In this document: positions 8,809-18,246 of the stretch, piece after piece
How positions within the stretch are numbered: the stretch's first letter is position 1
How the letters are laid out: every line of letters begins with the position of its first letter
Assembly (NCBI RefSeq): GCF_028595305.1
Contig: NZ_JAQQXS010000002.1
Location: forward strand, 248,001 to 312,000
DNA: 64,000 bases
Source: Roseateles koreensis
GTDB lineage: Bacteria; Pseudomonadota; Gammaproteobacteria; Burkholderiales; Burkholderiaceae_C
Reading direction: 5' to 3'
Program-made: the position numbers and the translations under genes
The notes under the pieces: generated by a model
Told to the model about the DNA's origin: nothing
The model's database searches: none
What the model saw: the letters and a program-made list of their open reading frames with translations, nothing else

Positions 8809-10602
8809 ATGAATTCAATTCGCAACCTGAAACTGGGCCCGCGTCTGGGCTTGGCCTTCGGCAGCTTGATCCTGTTTCTGGCGGTGGTCACCGCCGTTGG
8901 CCTGTTTGGCGTCAGCCAGGCCCAGGGCGGCTTGAAGACAGTTTATGAAGACCGCACAGTGGCCCTTGGGCAACTGGCGCAAGTTGACCACCTCATGATG
9001 CGCAACCGCATCGTGGTGATGGAAATCATGCGCGACCCCGCGCCGGCGACGCTGGAACAAGGCAATTCCGAGTTACGCGCCAATATCGACAAGGTGTCGA
9101 AAACCTGGAGTACCTACGCAGCGACCGCACTGACCGAGGAAGAAAAGAAGTTGGTTAACGCTTTTGTGCCCGCCAGAACCGCCTATGTCAAAGAGGGGCT
9201 GCTTGCCGCCCGAGACGCCATTGCTGCGGGCAAACTTGAAGAGGCTGCGCAAATGTACGCGGCAAAAATTCAGCCTTTGGGCGCGACTGCGGGTGATTTA
9301 CTTTCCAAACTGGTGCAACTGCAGGTCGATGTTGCGGCCGATGAATTTAAAAAGGCCCAGCAGACCTCTCAAAACGTAAGAATCGCGTGCGTACTGGTCG
9401 GCTTGGCAGCTGCAGCTGTGGCCGTTTTTTTGGCAGTGGTCATCACGCGCTCAATCGTGAAGCCCGTTGCCGATGCGGCACGTTTGGCCAATGCAGTGGC
9501 AGGGGGCGATTTGACCCACCAGATCACGCCGCAAGGCCGCGATGAAATCTCAGACCTGCTGGCAGCCATGAAAGGCATGAATGAGGGGCTGGCCGGTATC
9601 GTGTCTCAGGTACGGGACAGCTCGGAATCCATTGCCACAGGCTCAGCGGAGATTGCAACGGGTAATGCGGATCTGTCTCAACGCACCGAAGAACAGGCCT
9701 CCAATCTTGAAGAAACAGCGGCCTCCATGGAGGAGATGACCGCCACGGTTCGACAAAACGCCGACATTGCGCACACTGCCACCCAACTGGCGGGCTCCGC
9801 GAGTGCGGCGGCCGGACGCGGCGGCGAAGTGGTGGGCCAAGTCGTGAGCACGATGGAAGAGATCAGCAGCAGCTCGCACAAAATCTCCGAAATCATCGGT
9901 GTGATCGACGGCATCGCTTTCCAGACCAACATCCTTGCGCTCAACGCCGCCGTTGAAGCCGCCCGGGCCGGTGAACAAGGCCGAGGCTTTGCCGTGGTGG
10001 CCAGCGAGGTGCGCTCGCTCGCGCAACGCAGCGCCGAAGCCGCCAAGGACATCAAGGGGCTGATCGGGCAAAGCGTGGAGAAGGTCGAAGTTGGCTCGCG
10101 TCTAGTACGCGAAGCAGGCACCTCCATGACGGACATCGTGGCCCAAGTCAAACGGGTGGCTGACCTGATCAGCGAAATCGGCGCCGCCACGACCGAACAG
10201 ACCCAAGGCATCGGCCAGGTGGGTGAAGCCGTCAATCAACTCGACCGCATGACGCAGCAAAATGCAGCGCTGGTCGAAGAGTCTGCCGCTGCAGCCGAAA
10301 GCCTGAAAGGCCAGGCCTTGCGACTGGCCGACATCGTGCGGGGATTTCAGCTGGCGGGAACAAATGACCGCACCATGCAGACCGGTGCAAGGGCTGCACC
10401 TTCACGCTCACATGCAAGCCCACCCGCAAGCCAGGCAATGAACTCGCCCCGCGTGAAACCACCAGCGACAAAGCCGGCTCCGGCGCCACGCATCAACAAG
10501 ACCGCGATGGCCTCGGCATCGTCGCCCGCACCCGCATCGACAAGTACCCAAACCGCGCAATCCCGCGCCCCTGTCGATGACGGCAATTGGGAGACGTTCT
10601 GA
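8809..10602 (+). CDS. Methyl-accepting chemotaxis protein with NWETF tether
   Basis: This is a membrane chemoreceptor that controls CheA activity. From residue 1 the 597-residue product shows a membrane helix (about 14-37), a periplasmic segment of about 150 residues resembling a four-helix bundle, a second helix (about 192-213), a HAMP domain, and a long cytoplasmic signalling coiled coil. Its tip is the highly conserved [19 protein letters not shown]. The last five residues are NWETF, the pentapeptide that in enteric receptors binds CheR and CheB, after a Pro/Ala/Ser-rich flexible linker. ATG 8809 has AGGTG six bases upstream. No cheR or cheB lies in the window. Ligand unknown. Confidence 0.94.
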   Translation: MNSIRNLKLGPRLGLAFGSLILFLAVVTAVGLFGVSQAQGGLKTVYEDRTVALGQLAQVDHLMMRNRIVVMEIMRDPAPATLEQGNSELRANIDKVSKTWSTYAATALTEEEKKLVNAFVPARTAYVKEGLLAARDAIAAGKLEEAAQMYAAKIQPLGATAGDLLSKLVQLQVDVAADEFKKAQQTSQNVRIACVLVGLAAAAVAVFLAVVITRSIVKPVADAARLANAVAGGDLTHQITPQGRDEISDLLAAMKGMNEGLAGIVSQVRDSSESIATGSAEIATGNADLSQRTEEQASNLEETAASMEEMTATVRQNADIAHTATQLAGSASAAAGRGGEVVGQVVSTMEEISSSSHKISEIIGVIDGIAFQTNILALNAAVEAARAGEQGRGFAVVASEVRSLAQRSAEAAKDIKGLIGQSVEKVEVGSRLVREAGTSMTDIVAQVKRVADLISEIGAATTEQTQGIGQVGEAVNQLDRMTQQNAALVEESAAAAESLKGQALRLADIVRGFQLAGTNDRTMQTGARAAPSRSHASPPASQAMNSPRVKPPATKPAPAPRINKTAMASASSPAPASTSTQTAQSRAPVDDGNWETF

Positions 10603-10798
10603 CGCGAAATTGCGACGCTTCTCGGCCTCATCCATGCGCTTGCACTGCATTGCTGGGCTCATGGACATAATCTCTAATTAGTACGGGTTCCGATTGCTGT
10701 ACAAAACGCCTGCTTGGGCGGGCCTATTTCGGTCGCAACGCTTGCCCCAAGCCCTGCGCCGGTTCAATCGCGCAGCACCCAGAGGTCGAGAGGCACTT

Positions 10799-13138
10799 TT
10801 GAGCAACAAATCTTCCTCGTCCCTGTTTGTCGCCATCGCCCTGGGCGCCAGCATCGGCCTGCTGCTTCCCGCGCTCGTCGTGGGTGGCCTGTTGATTGGT
10901 TGGCGTGAGTCGCAAGTGAACGCCGAATTTCAACAGCGCAACATCGAAGCCCAGTTGGATGTGCTGGCCAGCAGCTTGCCTGAGCTGCTTTGGAACTTGG
11001 ACACCGTCGCTGCCCGCGAGGTGGTTCAGGCCATCATGAAGTCGCCTGATGTGGTGTCAGTCCAAGTCACTGACGTCTCGCAGCAGTCTGTTTTCGTTGA
11101 CATGAACGAGCCGAGCCGGCACCTGGGCAAGCTGCTGACAGGCGAGCGCGATATCACTCGAAACGCCAAGCGCATCGGCCATATCAAGATCACCCTGGAC
11201 GATCGACTCAGCGTAGAGACCTTGAGCCGGCAACGGTGGTTGTATGGCGCTACCGTTGGGGGACAACTGCTCGTATCGCTAGCCCTGATCCTGCTACTGC
11301 TCAACAAGCGCCTGCTGCGCCCCTTACAAAACCTGGGGCAATTTGCGAACGATCTGGCGCTGGGCCGCTTCAGCACCCGGTTGAACTACAAACGCAACGA
11401 CGAAATTGGCCAACTGGGCCTTCACCTTGAACACATGCGCGATGCCTTGCAAACGCAATTCAGCGCGCAGCGCACGCTGATCGAGAGGCTGCGCGGTATC
11501 GCTGAAACCGTGCCGGGCGTGGTCTACCAACTTCATATGGCACCGGACGGCCGCCTGACCTTCACCTACGTCAGCGAAGCGGTCAAGGACTTCTTTCACC
11601 TCAACGCCGCGGATCTGAGCCGCAATGCCGACAGTTGGTTCACGCAGATCGCCGAGCAAGACCGTGGGCTGGTGCGGCAGAGCCTGCTGGAGTCGGCACG
11701 GCGCCTGACACCTTGGCAACAGGAGTTCCGAACCCTGCAGACCGACGGCACCGAACGTTGGCTGTACGGCAACGCCATTGCACAGGCGGCGGAAGACGCA
11801 GGCGGCGGCGTGTTGTGGCATGGCTTTGTCACGGACATATCAGCGCAGCGCCGTGACGCACTGGAACTTGGACGTTATCGCAACCACCTTGAAGAACTTG
11901 TGGAGGCGCGCACCGCGGAATTGGCCCTGGCCAGTCGAGCGGCTGAGGCGGCCAATCGTGCCAAAAGCGCATTTCTGGCCAATATGAGTCACGAGATCCG
12001 AACTCCGATGAACGCGATCATCGGCTTGACCTATCTGGTACAAAGCGAAGCCCGGGAACCCAAGCAGCAAGACCGCCTGAAAAAGGTGACCGAAGCAGCG
12101 GAGCACCTGCTGGGAGTCATTAACAACGTGTTAGACATTTCCAAGATTGAAGCGGGCAAATTGCAACTTGCGCACACAGAATTCAATGTGCCGCAGATGT
12201 TGGAGGGTGTCCGCAGAATGCTCGCGGAGCGCGCCGCAGAGAAGCAACTCGATTTGCAGATTGAAATCGAACCGGCGCTGGCCCAGCAAGCGCTGCTGGG
12301 CGACGCACAACGCATCTCTGAAGTGCTGCTGAACTTTGTCGGCAATGCCATCAAATTCACCGAGCAAGGATTTGTCCGGGTCAAGGCCCAGTTGATACAT
12401 GACACCGGTGGGCGAGCTCAGGTGCGCATCGAGGTGCAAGACAGCGGCATCGGCATCAGCGCCGAAGCCTGCTCCCGCCTGTTCCAGGATTTCGAGCAAG
12501 CCGACAGTTCCACCACCCGACGCTACGGCGGCACCGGCCTGGGCTTGGCCATTTGCCGCCGCCTGGCGCAGGCGATGGGCGGCGAGGTCGGTATGCAAAG
12601 CACGCCGGGCCAAGGCAGCACTTTTTGGCTGCAGCTCACGCTGGACAAAAGCGGCACCATGTTGCTGGCCCCAACACCCGGGGCCAAGCCGGCGCCAATG
12701 GCTCGCAATCACGCAGCACGAGACCGCTTGGCGCCTTTCCGCGGCAGCCGCTTGCTGCTGGCGGAAGACAATGCGGTCAATCAAGAGGTCGCTATCGCCC
12801 TGCTGGGCAGCGCCGGGCTGGAGCTTGACATCGCGCCTGACGGGCAAGCCGCCGTCGAGATGATGAACAACCCGGCGAACGCCTACGCATTGATCCTCAT
12901 GGACGTGCAAATGCCAATCATGGACGGGCTGGACGCCACGCGGGCGATTCGTCGGCTGGAGCGCGGCCGCGACATTCCCATTCTCGCCATGACGGCCAAC
13001 GCCTTTGCCGATGAACGCCAGCGTTGCCTGGACGCCGGCATGAACGCCCATGTGACCAAGCCCGTCGTAGCCGAACAATTATTCGACACCCTGTATCAGT
13101 GGCTCAGCCTGCGCGATCATCCGACGCCGCCGAACTAA
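10799..13138 (+). CDS. Hybrid sensor histidine kinase / response regulator
   Basis: This membrane two-component sensor has 779 residues if it starts at TTG 10799, which has GAGAGG five bases upstream; the frame stays open to 10694. Order: membrane helix, periplasmic sensor of about 120 residues, second helix, HAMP, PAS ([12 protein letters not shown] onward), dimerisation domain with phospho-accepting H398 in [11 protein letters not shown], ATPase domain ([28 protein letters not shown]), then a receiver with D702 in [11 protein letters not shown]. No Hpt domain is attached, so onward relay would need a separate protein. It lies 196 bp after the chemoreceptor on the same strand. Stimulus and output are unknown. 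Confidence 0.93.
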   Translation: MSNKSSSSLFVAIALGASIGLLLPALVVGGLLIGWRESQVNAEFQQRNIEAQLDVLASSLPELLWNLDTVAAREVVQAIMKSPDVVSVQVTDVSQQSVFVDMNEPSRHLGKLLTGERDITRNAKRIGHIKITLDDRLSVETLSRQRWLYGATVGGQLLVSLALILLLLNKRLLRPLQNLGQFANDLALGRFSTRLNYKRNDEIGQLGLHLEHMRDALQTQFSAQRTLIERLRGIAETVPGVVYQLHMAPDGRLTFTYVSEAVKDFFHLNAADLSRNADSWFTQIAEQDRGLVRQSLLESARRLTPWQQEFRTLQTDGTERWLYGNAIAQAAEDAGGGVLWHGFVTDISAQRRDALELGRYRNHLEELVEARTAELALASRAAEAANRAKSAFLANMSHEIRTPMNAIIGLTYLVQSEAREPKQQDRLKKVTEAAEHLLGVINNVLDISKIEAGKLQLAHTEFNVPQMLEGVRRMLAERAAEKQLDLQIEIEPALAQQALLGDAQRISEVLLNFVGNAIKFTEQGFVRVKAQLIHDTGGRAQVRIEVQDSGIGISAEACSRLFQDFEQADSSTTRRYGGTGLGLAICRRLAQAMGGEVGMQSTPGQGSTFWLQLTLDKSGTMLLAPTPGAKPAPMARNHAARDRLAPFRGSRLLLAEDNAVNQEVAIALLGSAGLELDIAPDGQAAVEMMNNPANAYALILMDVQMPIMDGLDATRAIRRLERGRDIPILAMTANAFADERQRCLDAGMNAHVTKPVVAEQLFDTLYQWLSLRDHPTPPN

Positions 13139-13176
13139 CGCCTTAGTTCAAATACCCGCTGAGCCGGGGATGGCAC

Positions 13177-14130
13177 TCAAGGCCCGGAAGACTCCTTGAT
13201 CAGCCGGCCCGAATTGCTTTGAATCGGCCGCGCATTCATGGGGTAGAGGCGCGAGAAGATGTTGATCTGATTCAGGGAGAGCTGCACCGGTTGGCGCATC
13301 ACCATCCAGAGCACGCCCTCCGAACAAGGCGGCGTAGTGAGCGAGCCCATATAGGTGTAGTAGGCGCGATCCTCCGGGAGCAATTGATTCAGGTCGATGC
13401 TGACCTGTGCCGGGAGTGCTTCGTTTTTCTCGAGAGGCAGATTGTTCCAGATGGTCTGGATCAGCGGCTGATCGCGCCCCCGCTCCAGCAAAACGGCCAC
13501 AACTGCGAGTTTCCCATCGCCGTCTTTGTGCACCAAATGCGCCACCATGTCGAACTGCCGGCCGTTAATGCGCTCTTCACTGGGACGATGAAAATGGAAC
13601 TGCAGCAACTCAAACCGCCGCCCCATGATCTGCAGTGAATTGCCCGGTGCCACGTTCACCTGCACCGTGTGGCCGTTGTCCAGCACCGAGAAGCTGCTGG
13701 GTCGGTAGTCGAATTGAATCTTTTCTAGGTCGACACGAATGCCCTCGCGAATGTCGATCGGGCTTTGCCGGGTGCCGATGGCGCAAGTGCTGTACTCCGG
13801 GTTCAACGCAGCCCAACGTTCTGGTGCGCCCTCGCCGGTGTAACCCCAGTGCATGGCGTGCCCTTCGGCCTTGGCATGTTCGCCCTTGCCTTCTGGCTTG
13901 GACTCCCCCTTGCCTTCGGCCTTTGCCCCCGTCTTGCCGGCCTTGCCGGACACCTTCATCGCCCCGGCGGGCTCTTTGGTGCTCAGGCGTTCGGCCAGGC
14001 GCTGGCGCAGGACATCCAGCGATTCTTCTTCTGCGCGAACGGCGCGTGGCGCAATCGATGCCGCGAAAGTGGCCAGCAAGACCAGCAAAAGCCATCCGCT
14101 GCGCCGGCCGTGTTGTCGATGATGATGCAT
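13177..14130 (-). CDS. Alpha-class carbonic anhydrase, periplasmic
   Basis: This zinc enzyme interconverts CO2 and bicarbonate. The 317-residue product begins with a signal peptide (hydrophobic WLLLVLLATFAASIAP, cleavage probably after AVRA near residue 32). The catalytic domain starts near residue 92 with WGYTGEGAPERWAALNPEY. Zinc ligands are H179, H181 (QFHFHRPSEE) and H198 (MVAHLV). QSPIDI and LTTPPCSEGV are family hallmarks, and C116 with the cysteine in PPCSEG probably form the usual disulfide. Between signal and domain is a Lys/Glu/Gly-rich repeat-like linker (about residues 60-90). ATG 14130 has GGAG at good spacing; the frame extends 34 codons further without support. Confidence 0.93.
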   Translation of the reverse strand: MHHHRQHGRRSGWLLLVLLATFAASIAPRAVRAEEESLDVLRQRLAERLSTKEPAGAMKVSGKAGKTGAKAEGKGESKPEGKGEHAKAEGHAMHWGYTGEGAPERWAALNPEYSTCAIGTRQSPIDIREGIRVDLEKIQFDYRPSSFSVLDNGHTVQVNVAPGNSLQIMGRRFELLQFHFHRPSEERINGRQFDMVAHLVHKDGDGKLAVVAVLLERGRDQPLIQTIWNNLPLEKNEALPAQVSIDLNQLLPEDRAYYTYMGSLTTPPCSEGVLWMVMRQPVQLSLNQINIFSRLYPMNARPIQSNSGRLIKESSGP

Positions 14131-14235
14131 GCAAAGCTCCCAGCCACACCCCGTGGCCTGACTGCTCTTACATCGGACGATTTGGCCTCGGCTTGAGCCA
14201 TAGTGCCTTGCTAGGGCGAAGCACCGAGGCAAGAG

Positions 14236-15441
14236 TCAGTTCATCTCACGCTTGATCGTCTGCCAGGACAACAAGCCGATGCCCATCATGCCCATGGACG
14301 TGAAGGCCAGCGCCACGGTGCTGTGCATCACCAGCGGTGTCACCAAACCGGCGACCAAGCCATTGGCTGCGCTGCCGATGCAGGCTTGCAAAGACGAGGC
14401 GAGCCCGCGCCGCTCAGGCACCTCGTCCAACACCAACAACGTCACCACCGGCACCATCAAGGCCCAGCCAAAAGCAAAGGCCGAAATCACCGGAAAGGCC
14501 CAGATCGGGCTCGGCGGCAACAGCAAATTCAGGCTGACGTTGATGATCGATATGACCCCCATGATGACGAAGCCATAGCGAATCTGCTGACGCGGCCTGA
14601 CTTTGCCCGCCAGGCGCCCGCTCAGCCAAGCGCCCCCCATGATGCCGCCAATGGAAAAGCAGAAAAACCAAAAAAACTGCGCGGGCGCCAAACCCAGATG
14701 TTCACCAACAAACACTGGCGCGGCCAGAACATACAAAAACATGCCGTTGAACGGAATACCGCTGGCCAGTGCCAGCAACATGAAGCGACGGCTGGTCACC
14801 AAGCGACCGTATTCACGCATCAGATGGCCAATATGGAAAGGCTGGCGCGCCTCGGCATGCAGGGTTTCGGGCAACAAACGCCAGTTGGCAATGAACAGGC
14901 TGGAGCCAATCAACACCAGGAACCAGAAAATGCTGTGCCAATCAGCGTGCACAAACAAAAATCCGCCAATCATGGGTGCAATGGCTGGCGCCACGCCGAA
15001 GAAGATGGTGACCTGCGACATGACCCGCTGCGCTTCGGATGGCGGAAACATGTCCCGGATGATGGCCCGCGACACCACGATACCCGCTCCCGCCGACATG
15101 CCCTGGACGGTACGCCAGAACACCAATTGCCCAATGCTGCCCGCCAGCGCGCAACCCACGGACGCCAACGTGAATGCGGCCATGCCCCATAACACCACGG
15201 GCCGGCGGCCAAATGAGTCCGACAACGCCCCATGGAACAGATTCATCAGGGCAAAACCCAGCAGATAGCTCGACAGCGTCTGCTGCATCTGCACAGGCGA
15301 GGCGTCCAAGGCCCGGGCAATCCCCGAAAAGGCAGGCAAATAGGTATCGATCGAAAAAGGGCCGATCATGCCCAGGGCGGCCAGCAATACAGCCAAAGCC
15401 CAGCGCGGTGCGCGCCATAAATTGCCGGCGTCGGGATTCAT
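14236..15441 (-). CDS. Bcr/CflA family drug-resistance MFS transporter
   Basis: This is an inner-membrane proton-coupled exporter of the major facilitator superfamily, 401 residues with about 12 predicted helices. IGPFSIDTYLPAF in the first helix and the GALSDSFGRRPVVLWG loop (the conserved motif A region) are typical of the Bcr/CflA group, which exports drugs such as bicyclomycin and chloramphenicol in studied members. The substrate here cannot be told. I chose ATG 15441 (MNPDAGNLW); an earlier ATG at 15474 is possible. It is divergent from rpoH. Confidence 0.88.
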   Translation of the reverse strand: MNPDAGNLWRAPRWALAVLLAALGMIGPFSIDTYLPAFSGIARALDASPVQMQQTLSSYLLGFALMNLFHGALSDSFGRRPVVLWGMAAFTLASVGCALAGSIGQLVFWRTVQGMSAGAGIVVSRAIIRDMFPPSEAQRVMSQVTIFFGVAPAIAPMIGGFLFVHADWHSIFWFLVLIGSSLFIANWRLLPETLHAEARQPFHIGHLMREYGRLVTSRRFMLLALASGIPFNGMFLYVLAAPVFVGEHLGLAPAQFFWFFCFSIGGIMGGAWLSGRLAGKVRPRQQIRYGFVIMGVISIINVSLNLLLPPSPIWAFPVISAFAFGWALMVPVVTLLVLDEVPERRGLASSLQACIGSAANGLVAGLVTPLVMHSTVALAFTSMGMMGIGLLSWQTIKREMN

Positions 15442-15619
15442 AGTGAAAAATCTAAGCGCGCGGGTAGCGGCCATGGGGTGCGTGAGGGTGGCGAAAGTGT
15501 AGCGGTACGGCAGCCTGCGGTGAGGCCGGGTCGACAGAGACCCCACGCCGTGGACTGAGGAAGTTAGCCGGCCATGCTGCTTTGCACAAATTCAACACAA
15601 AAGGGCTACTTTTTCGCTC

Positions 15620-15646
15620 TTGGCACTCCCGAGCGGAGAGTGCTAA
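15620..15646 (+). promoter_or_regulatory. CIRCE element (HrcA operator) upstream of rpoH
   Basis: TTGGCACTC, nine bases, GAGTGCTAA matches the CIRCE consensus TTAGCACTC-N9-GAGTGCTAA with one mismatch in the left arm. CIRCE is the operator of the heat-shock repressor HrcA. It overlaps the predicted rpoH promoter, so HrcA binding would block transcription. Confidence 0.9.
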
Positions 15647-15649
15647 TAT
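15620..15649 (+). promoter_or_regulatory. Predicted rpoH promoter
   Basis: TTGGCA (15620-15625) and TAATAT (15644-15649) with an 18-bp spacer form a plausible sigma-70 promoter whose elements share bases with the CIRCE arms. Transcription would start near 15656, just before the leader hairpin TCAGGCCC/GGGCCTGA (15658-15665 with 15671-15678). Confidence 0.6.
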
Positions 15650-15696
15650 CTTTCTCATCAGGCCCTTTGCGGGCCTGAACTGTGAAGGAAGTAAAG

Positions 15697-16620
15697 ATGA
15701 CGACGTTGACCCCTGCTGCTGCTCTGACCGTCCGGGACCCCTGGTCGCTGGTGCCGTCCCTGGGCAACTTGGATGCTTATATTTCGGCCGTCAATCGCCT
15801 GCCCCTCCTCACCCCTGAGGAAGAAAGCTCGGCGGCGCGCCGACTGCGCGACAGCGGCGATCTGGAGGCCGCTGGCCGCTTGGTGCTGTCGCACCTGCGT
15901 TTGGTCGTGTCCATCTCACGCCAATACCTGGGCTACGGACTGCCCCAGGGCGACCTGATCCAGGAAGGCAATGTCGGCCTGATGAAGGCCGTCAAGCGCT
16001 ACGACCCGGATCAAGGGGTGCGCTTGGTGAGCTACGCCATGCACTGGATCAAGGCCGAAATTCACGAATATGTGTTGCGCAACTGGCGCATGGTCAAGGT
16101 CGCCACCACCAAGGCGCAACGCAAGCTGTTTTTCAATCTGCGCTCGATGAAGCACAGCCTGAAAGAAGCGCAAAGCGACGAGTTGACGCACCGCATGAGC
16201 CTCACCGAGGCCCAGTTGGCGCACGTGGCGCGCGAGTTGAATGTCAAGCGCGAAGAAGTGCTTGAAATGGAAACACGCATGTCCGGCGGCGACGTCGCGC
16301 TGGAGCCGCAAACGGATGATGACGGCGAGAGCTTTTCGCCCATCGCCTATCTCGCCGATGAAACCCAGGAGCCTACCCGCGTGCTGGAAGCACAAGCCCG
16401 TGATGCCCTGGCCGGCGACGGCATCTCCCGCGCGCTGGAAGCGCTGGACGCACGCAGCCGCCGCATCGTGGAAGAGCGCTGGTTGAAGGTCAACGACGAC
16501 GCCTCGGGCGGCATGACCTTGCACGAACTGGCGGCCGAGTACGGCGTCAGCGCCGAGCGGATTCGGCAGATCGAGGCGGCCGCCATGAAGAAAATGCGCA
16601 AGACGCTGGCACCGGCGTAA
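15697..16620 (+). CDS. rpoH: Heat-shock sigma factor RpoH (sigma-32)
   Basis: RpoH directs RNA polymerase to heat-shock promoters. The 307-residue protein shows sigma region 2 (LVVSISRQYLGYGLPQGDLI, then GNVGLMKAVKRYDP), the RpoH-specific box QRKLFFNLR at residues 141-149, and region 4.2 at the C-terminus (YGVSAERIRQIEAAAMKKMR). ATG 15697 is preceded by AAGGAAG; the in-frame GTG at 15682 lies before that ribosome site and is rejected. The gene carries a CIRCE operator at its promoter and ends at a strong terminator shared with the convergent SCO1 gene. Confidence 0.96.
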   Translation: MTTLTPAAALTVRDPWSLVPSLGNLDAYISAVNRLPLLTPEEESSAARRLRDSGDLEAAGRLVLSHLRLVVSISRQYLGYGLPQGDLIQEGNVGLMKAVKRYDPDQGVRLVSYAMHWIKAEIHEYVLRNWRMVKVATTKAQRKLFFNLRSMKHSLKEAQSDELTHRMSLTEAQLAHVARELNVKREEVLEMETRMSGGDVALEPQTDDDGESFSPIAYLADETQEPTRVLEAQARDALAGDGISRALEALDARSRRIVEERWLKVNDDASGGMTLHELAAEYGVSAERIRQIEAAAMKKMRKTLAPA

Positions 16621-16642
16621 ATCGCCTCGGCTGCACTGCCTA

Positions 16643-16675
16643 AAAAAACGCCCCGGCAACCCCGGGGCGTTTTTT
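16643..16675. terminator. Bidirectional rho-independent terminator (rpoH / SCO1)
   Basis: AAAAAACGCCCCGG and CCGGGGCGTTTTTT form a perfect 14-bp palindromic stem around a 5-nt loop (16657-16661). The T-run works for rpoH on the plus strand and the A-run gives a T-run for the convergent SCO1 transcript. Confidence 0.92.
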
Positions 16676-16701
16676 GTTGGGGGCGGCTGCGACTACCCGT
16701 C

Positions 16702-17319
16702 CTATTTCTCAGCCAACAAGGCCTTGATATCGTCCGCCAAGGCCTGTGCGCCGACACCATAGCGTGAGAACACCCGCACGCGCCCCTGCGTGTCGAAAAT
16801 GAAGCTGGCAGCGGTGTGGTCCATGGTGTAGGTCTCTGGTGTTTTGCCGGGCACCTTGGCGTAGAACACCTTGAACTCCTTGGCCGCGGCACGGGTTTGA
16901 TCTTCGCTGCCACGCAGAGCGACAAAGCTGGGGTCAAAGCTGGCCATATAGGCCTTCAGCAACGGCGCGGTGTCCCGCTCGGGATCGACGGAGACAAACA
17001 CGCCTTGCACCCGCTCGCCGTCGGCGCCCAGGGAGCGCTTGACCTCAGCCAATTCGGCCAAGGTCGTGGGGCAGACATCCGGGCATTGCGTGTACCCAAA
17101 GAAGACGACGACCACCTTGCCTTTGAACTCCGCCAAAGAACGAGTTCGGCCGTCTGGGTCGCTGAGTTGCAGGGTCCGCGCGTAGTTAGCGCCCGTAAGA
17201 TCCACACCCTTGAAGGTGCTGGGTGCGGCGCCCCCCCAACCCTTGCCATCACAGCCCGCCAGCCCCACGGCCAAAGGCAAGCTCAAACACAAGACCGGGA
17301 GCAGTTTTCGAAATTTCAT
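16702..17319 (-). CDS. SCO1/SenC copper chaperone lipoprotein
   Basis: This thioredoxin-fold copper chaperone is needed to build the CuA centre of cytochrome c oxidase. The 205-residue product has a lipoprotein signal ending LAGC (C23), so it is anchored to the periplasmic face. The copper-binding CPDVCP motif lies in FFGYTQCPDVCPTTLAEL and the third ligand is the histidine in MDHTAAS. ATG 17319 lies one base after the cyoE stop (TGAcATG), so it is the last gene of the haem/oxidase assembly run. An open frame 30 codons further upstream is inside cyoE and is not used. Confidence 0.94.
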   Translation of the reverse strand: MKFRKLLPVLCLSLPLAVGLAGCDGKGWGGAAPSTFKGVDLTGANYARTLQLSDPDGRTRSLAEFKGKVVVVFFGYTQCPDVCPTTLAELAEVKRSLGADGERVQGVFVSVDPERDTAPLLKAYMASFDPSFVALRGSEDQTRAAAKEFKVFYAKVPGKTPETYTMDHTAASFIFDTQGRVRVFSRYGVGAQALADDIKALLAEK

Positions 17320-17320
17320 G

Positions 17321-18241
17321 TCAGCGCATCCAAGGGAGCAGGTAATGGTCCAGCAGCAAAGCCGCAAACAGCAATGACAGATGCAGGATAGAAAAGCGGA
17401 AGGTGGCACGCGCCAACTCGTCAGAATAGTCCCGCCACAGCTTCCAGGCGTACAAGCAAAAGCCCAAGCCCAAAACCACCGCGCTGACCAGATAGACCCA
17501 GCCGCTCATACCCGTCAAGAAGGGCAACAAGGTAGCCGCCAGCAAGATCCAGGTGTACAAAAACACCTGCAAGCGGGTGTACTCGGCACCGTGTGTCACG
17601 GGCAACATGGGCAAGCCTGCCTTGCGGTAGTCCTCCGTGCGGTACAAGGCCAGGGCCCAAAAATGAGGGGGCGTCCAGAGAAAGATGATCAGACAAAGCA
17701 GCAGGGCTTCAGGTCCAACATCGCCCCGGATTGCCGCCCAACCCAGCACGGGCGGCATGGCACCGGAGGCCCCGCCAATGACGATGTTCTGCGGCGTCAT
17801 GGGCTTCAGAATCACGGTATAGATCACCGCGTAGCCAATGAACGTGGCAAACGTCAGCCACATGGTCAACGGATTGACCCAGACCCACAGCAAGGCCATG
17901 CCTGAAGCACACAGCACGGCGGAGAACGACAGCGTCTGCAGGCGGCTCAACTGGCCTTTGGCCGTGGCGCGCCAGGCCGTGCGCTTCATCTTGGCGTCGA
18001 TCTGCTGCTCAATCAAGCAATTGAAAGCCGCAGCGGCGCCGGCCACCAGCCAAATGCCTGCCGTGGCGGCGGCAATGGCACGCCACTCCTGCGCCGATGG
18101 CAGGCCAGGGATGGCCAGCGCCATACCGATGACCGCGCAAAACACGATCAGCTGCACCACCCGCGGTTTGGTGAGTTGGTAGTACTGCTGCCAACGCGAA
18201 CTGGGCGGTGCGACAGCGGACATGGAAGAGTTGGATGCCAT
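17321..18241 (-). CDS. cyoE: Protohaem IX farnesyltransferase (haem O synthase)
   Basis: This inner-membrane UbiA-type prenyltransferase converts haem B to haem O, the first step to haem A. The 306-residue product has the family motifs [17 protein letters not shown], the aspartate-containing loop [15 protein letters not shown] and [17 protein letters not shown], with about eight membrane helices. ATG 18241 (MASNSS) lies five bases after the ctaA stop; ATG 18223 is an alternative. A long upstream open frame belongs to the ctaA shadow. It sits in a run with ctaA (next step to haem A) and SCO1. Confidence 0.95.
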   Translation of the reverse strand: MASNSSMSAVAPPSSRWQQYYQLTKPRVVQLIVFCAVIGMALAIPGLPSAQEWRAIAAATAGIWLVAGAAAAFNCLIEQQIDAKMKRTAWRATAKGQLSRLQTLSFSAVLCASGMALLWVWVNPLTMWLTFATFIGYAVIYTVILKPMTPQNIVIGGASGAMPPVLGWAAIRGDVGPEALLLCLIIFLWTPPHFWALALYRTEDYRKAGLPMLPVTHGAEYTRLQVFLYTWILLAATLLPFLTGMSGWVYLVSAVVLGLGFCLYAWKLWRDYSDELARATFRFSILHLSLLFAALLLDHYLLPWMR

Positions 18242-18246
18242 AGAAA

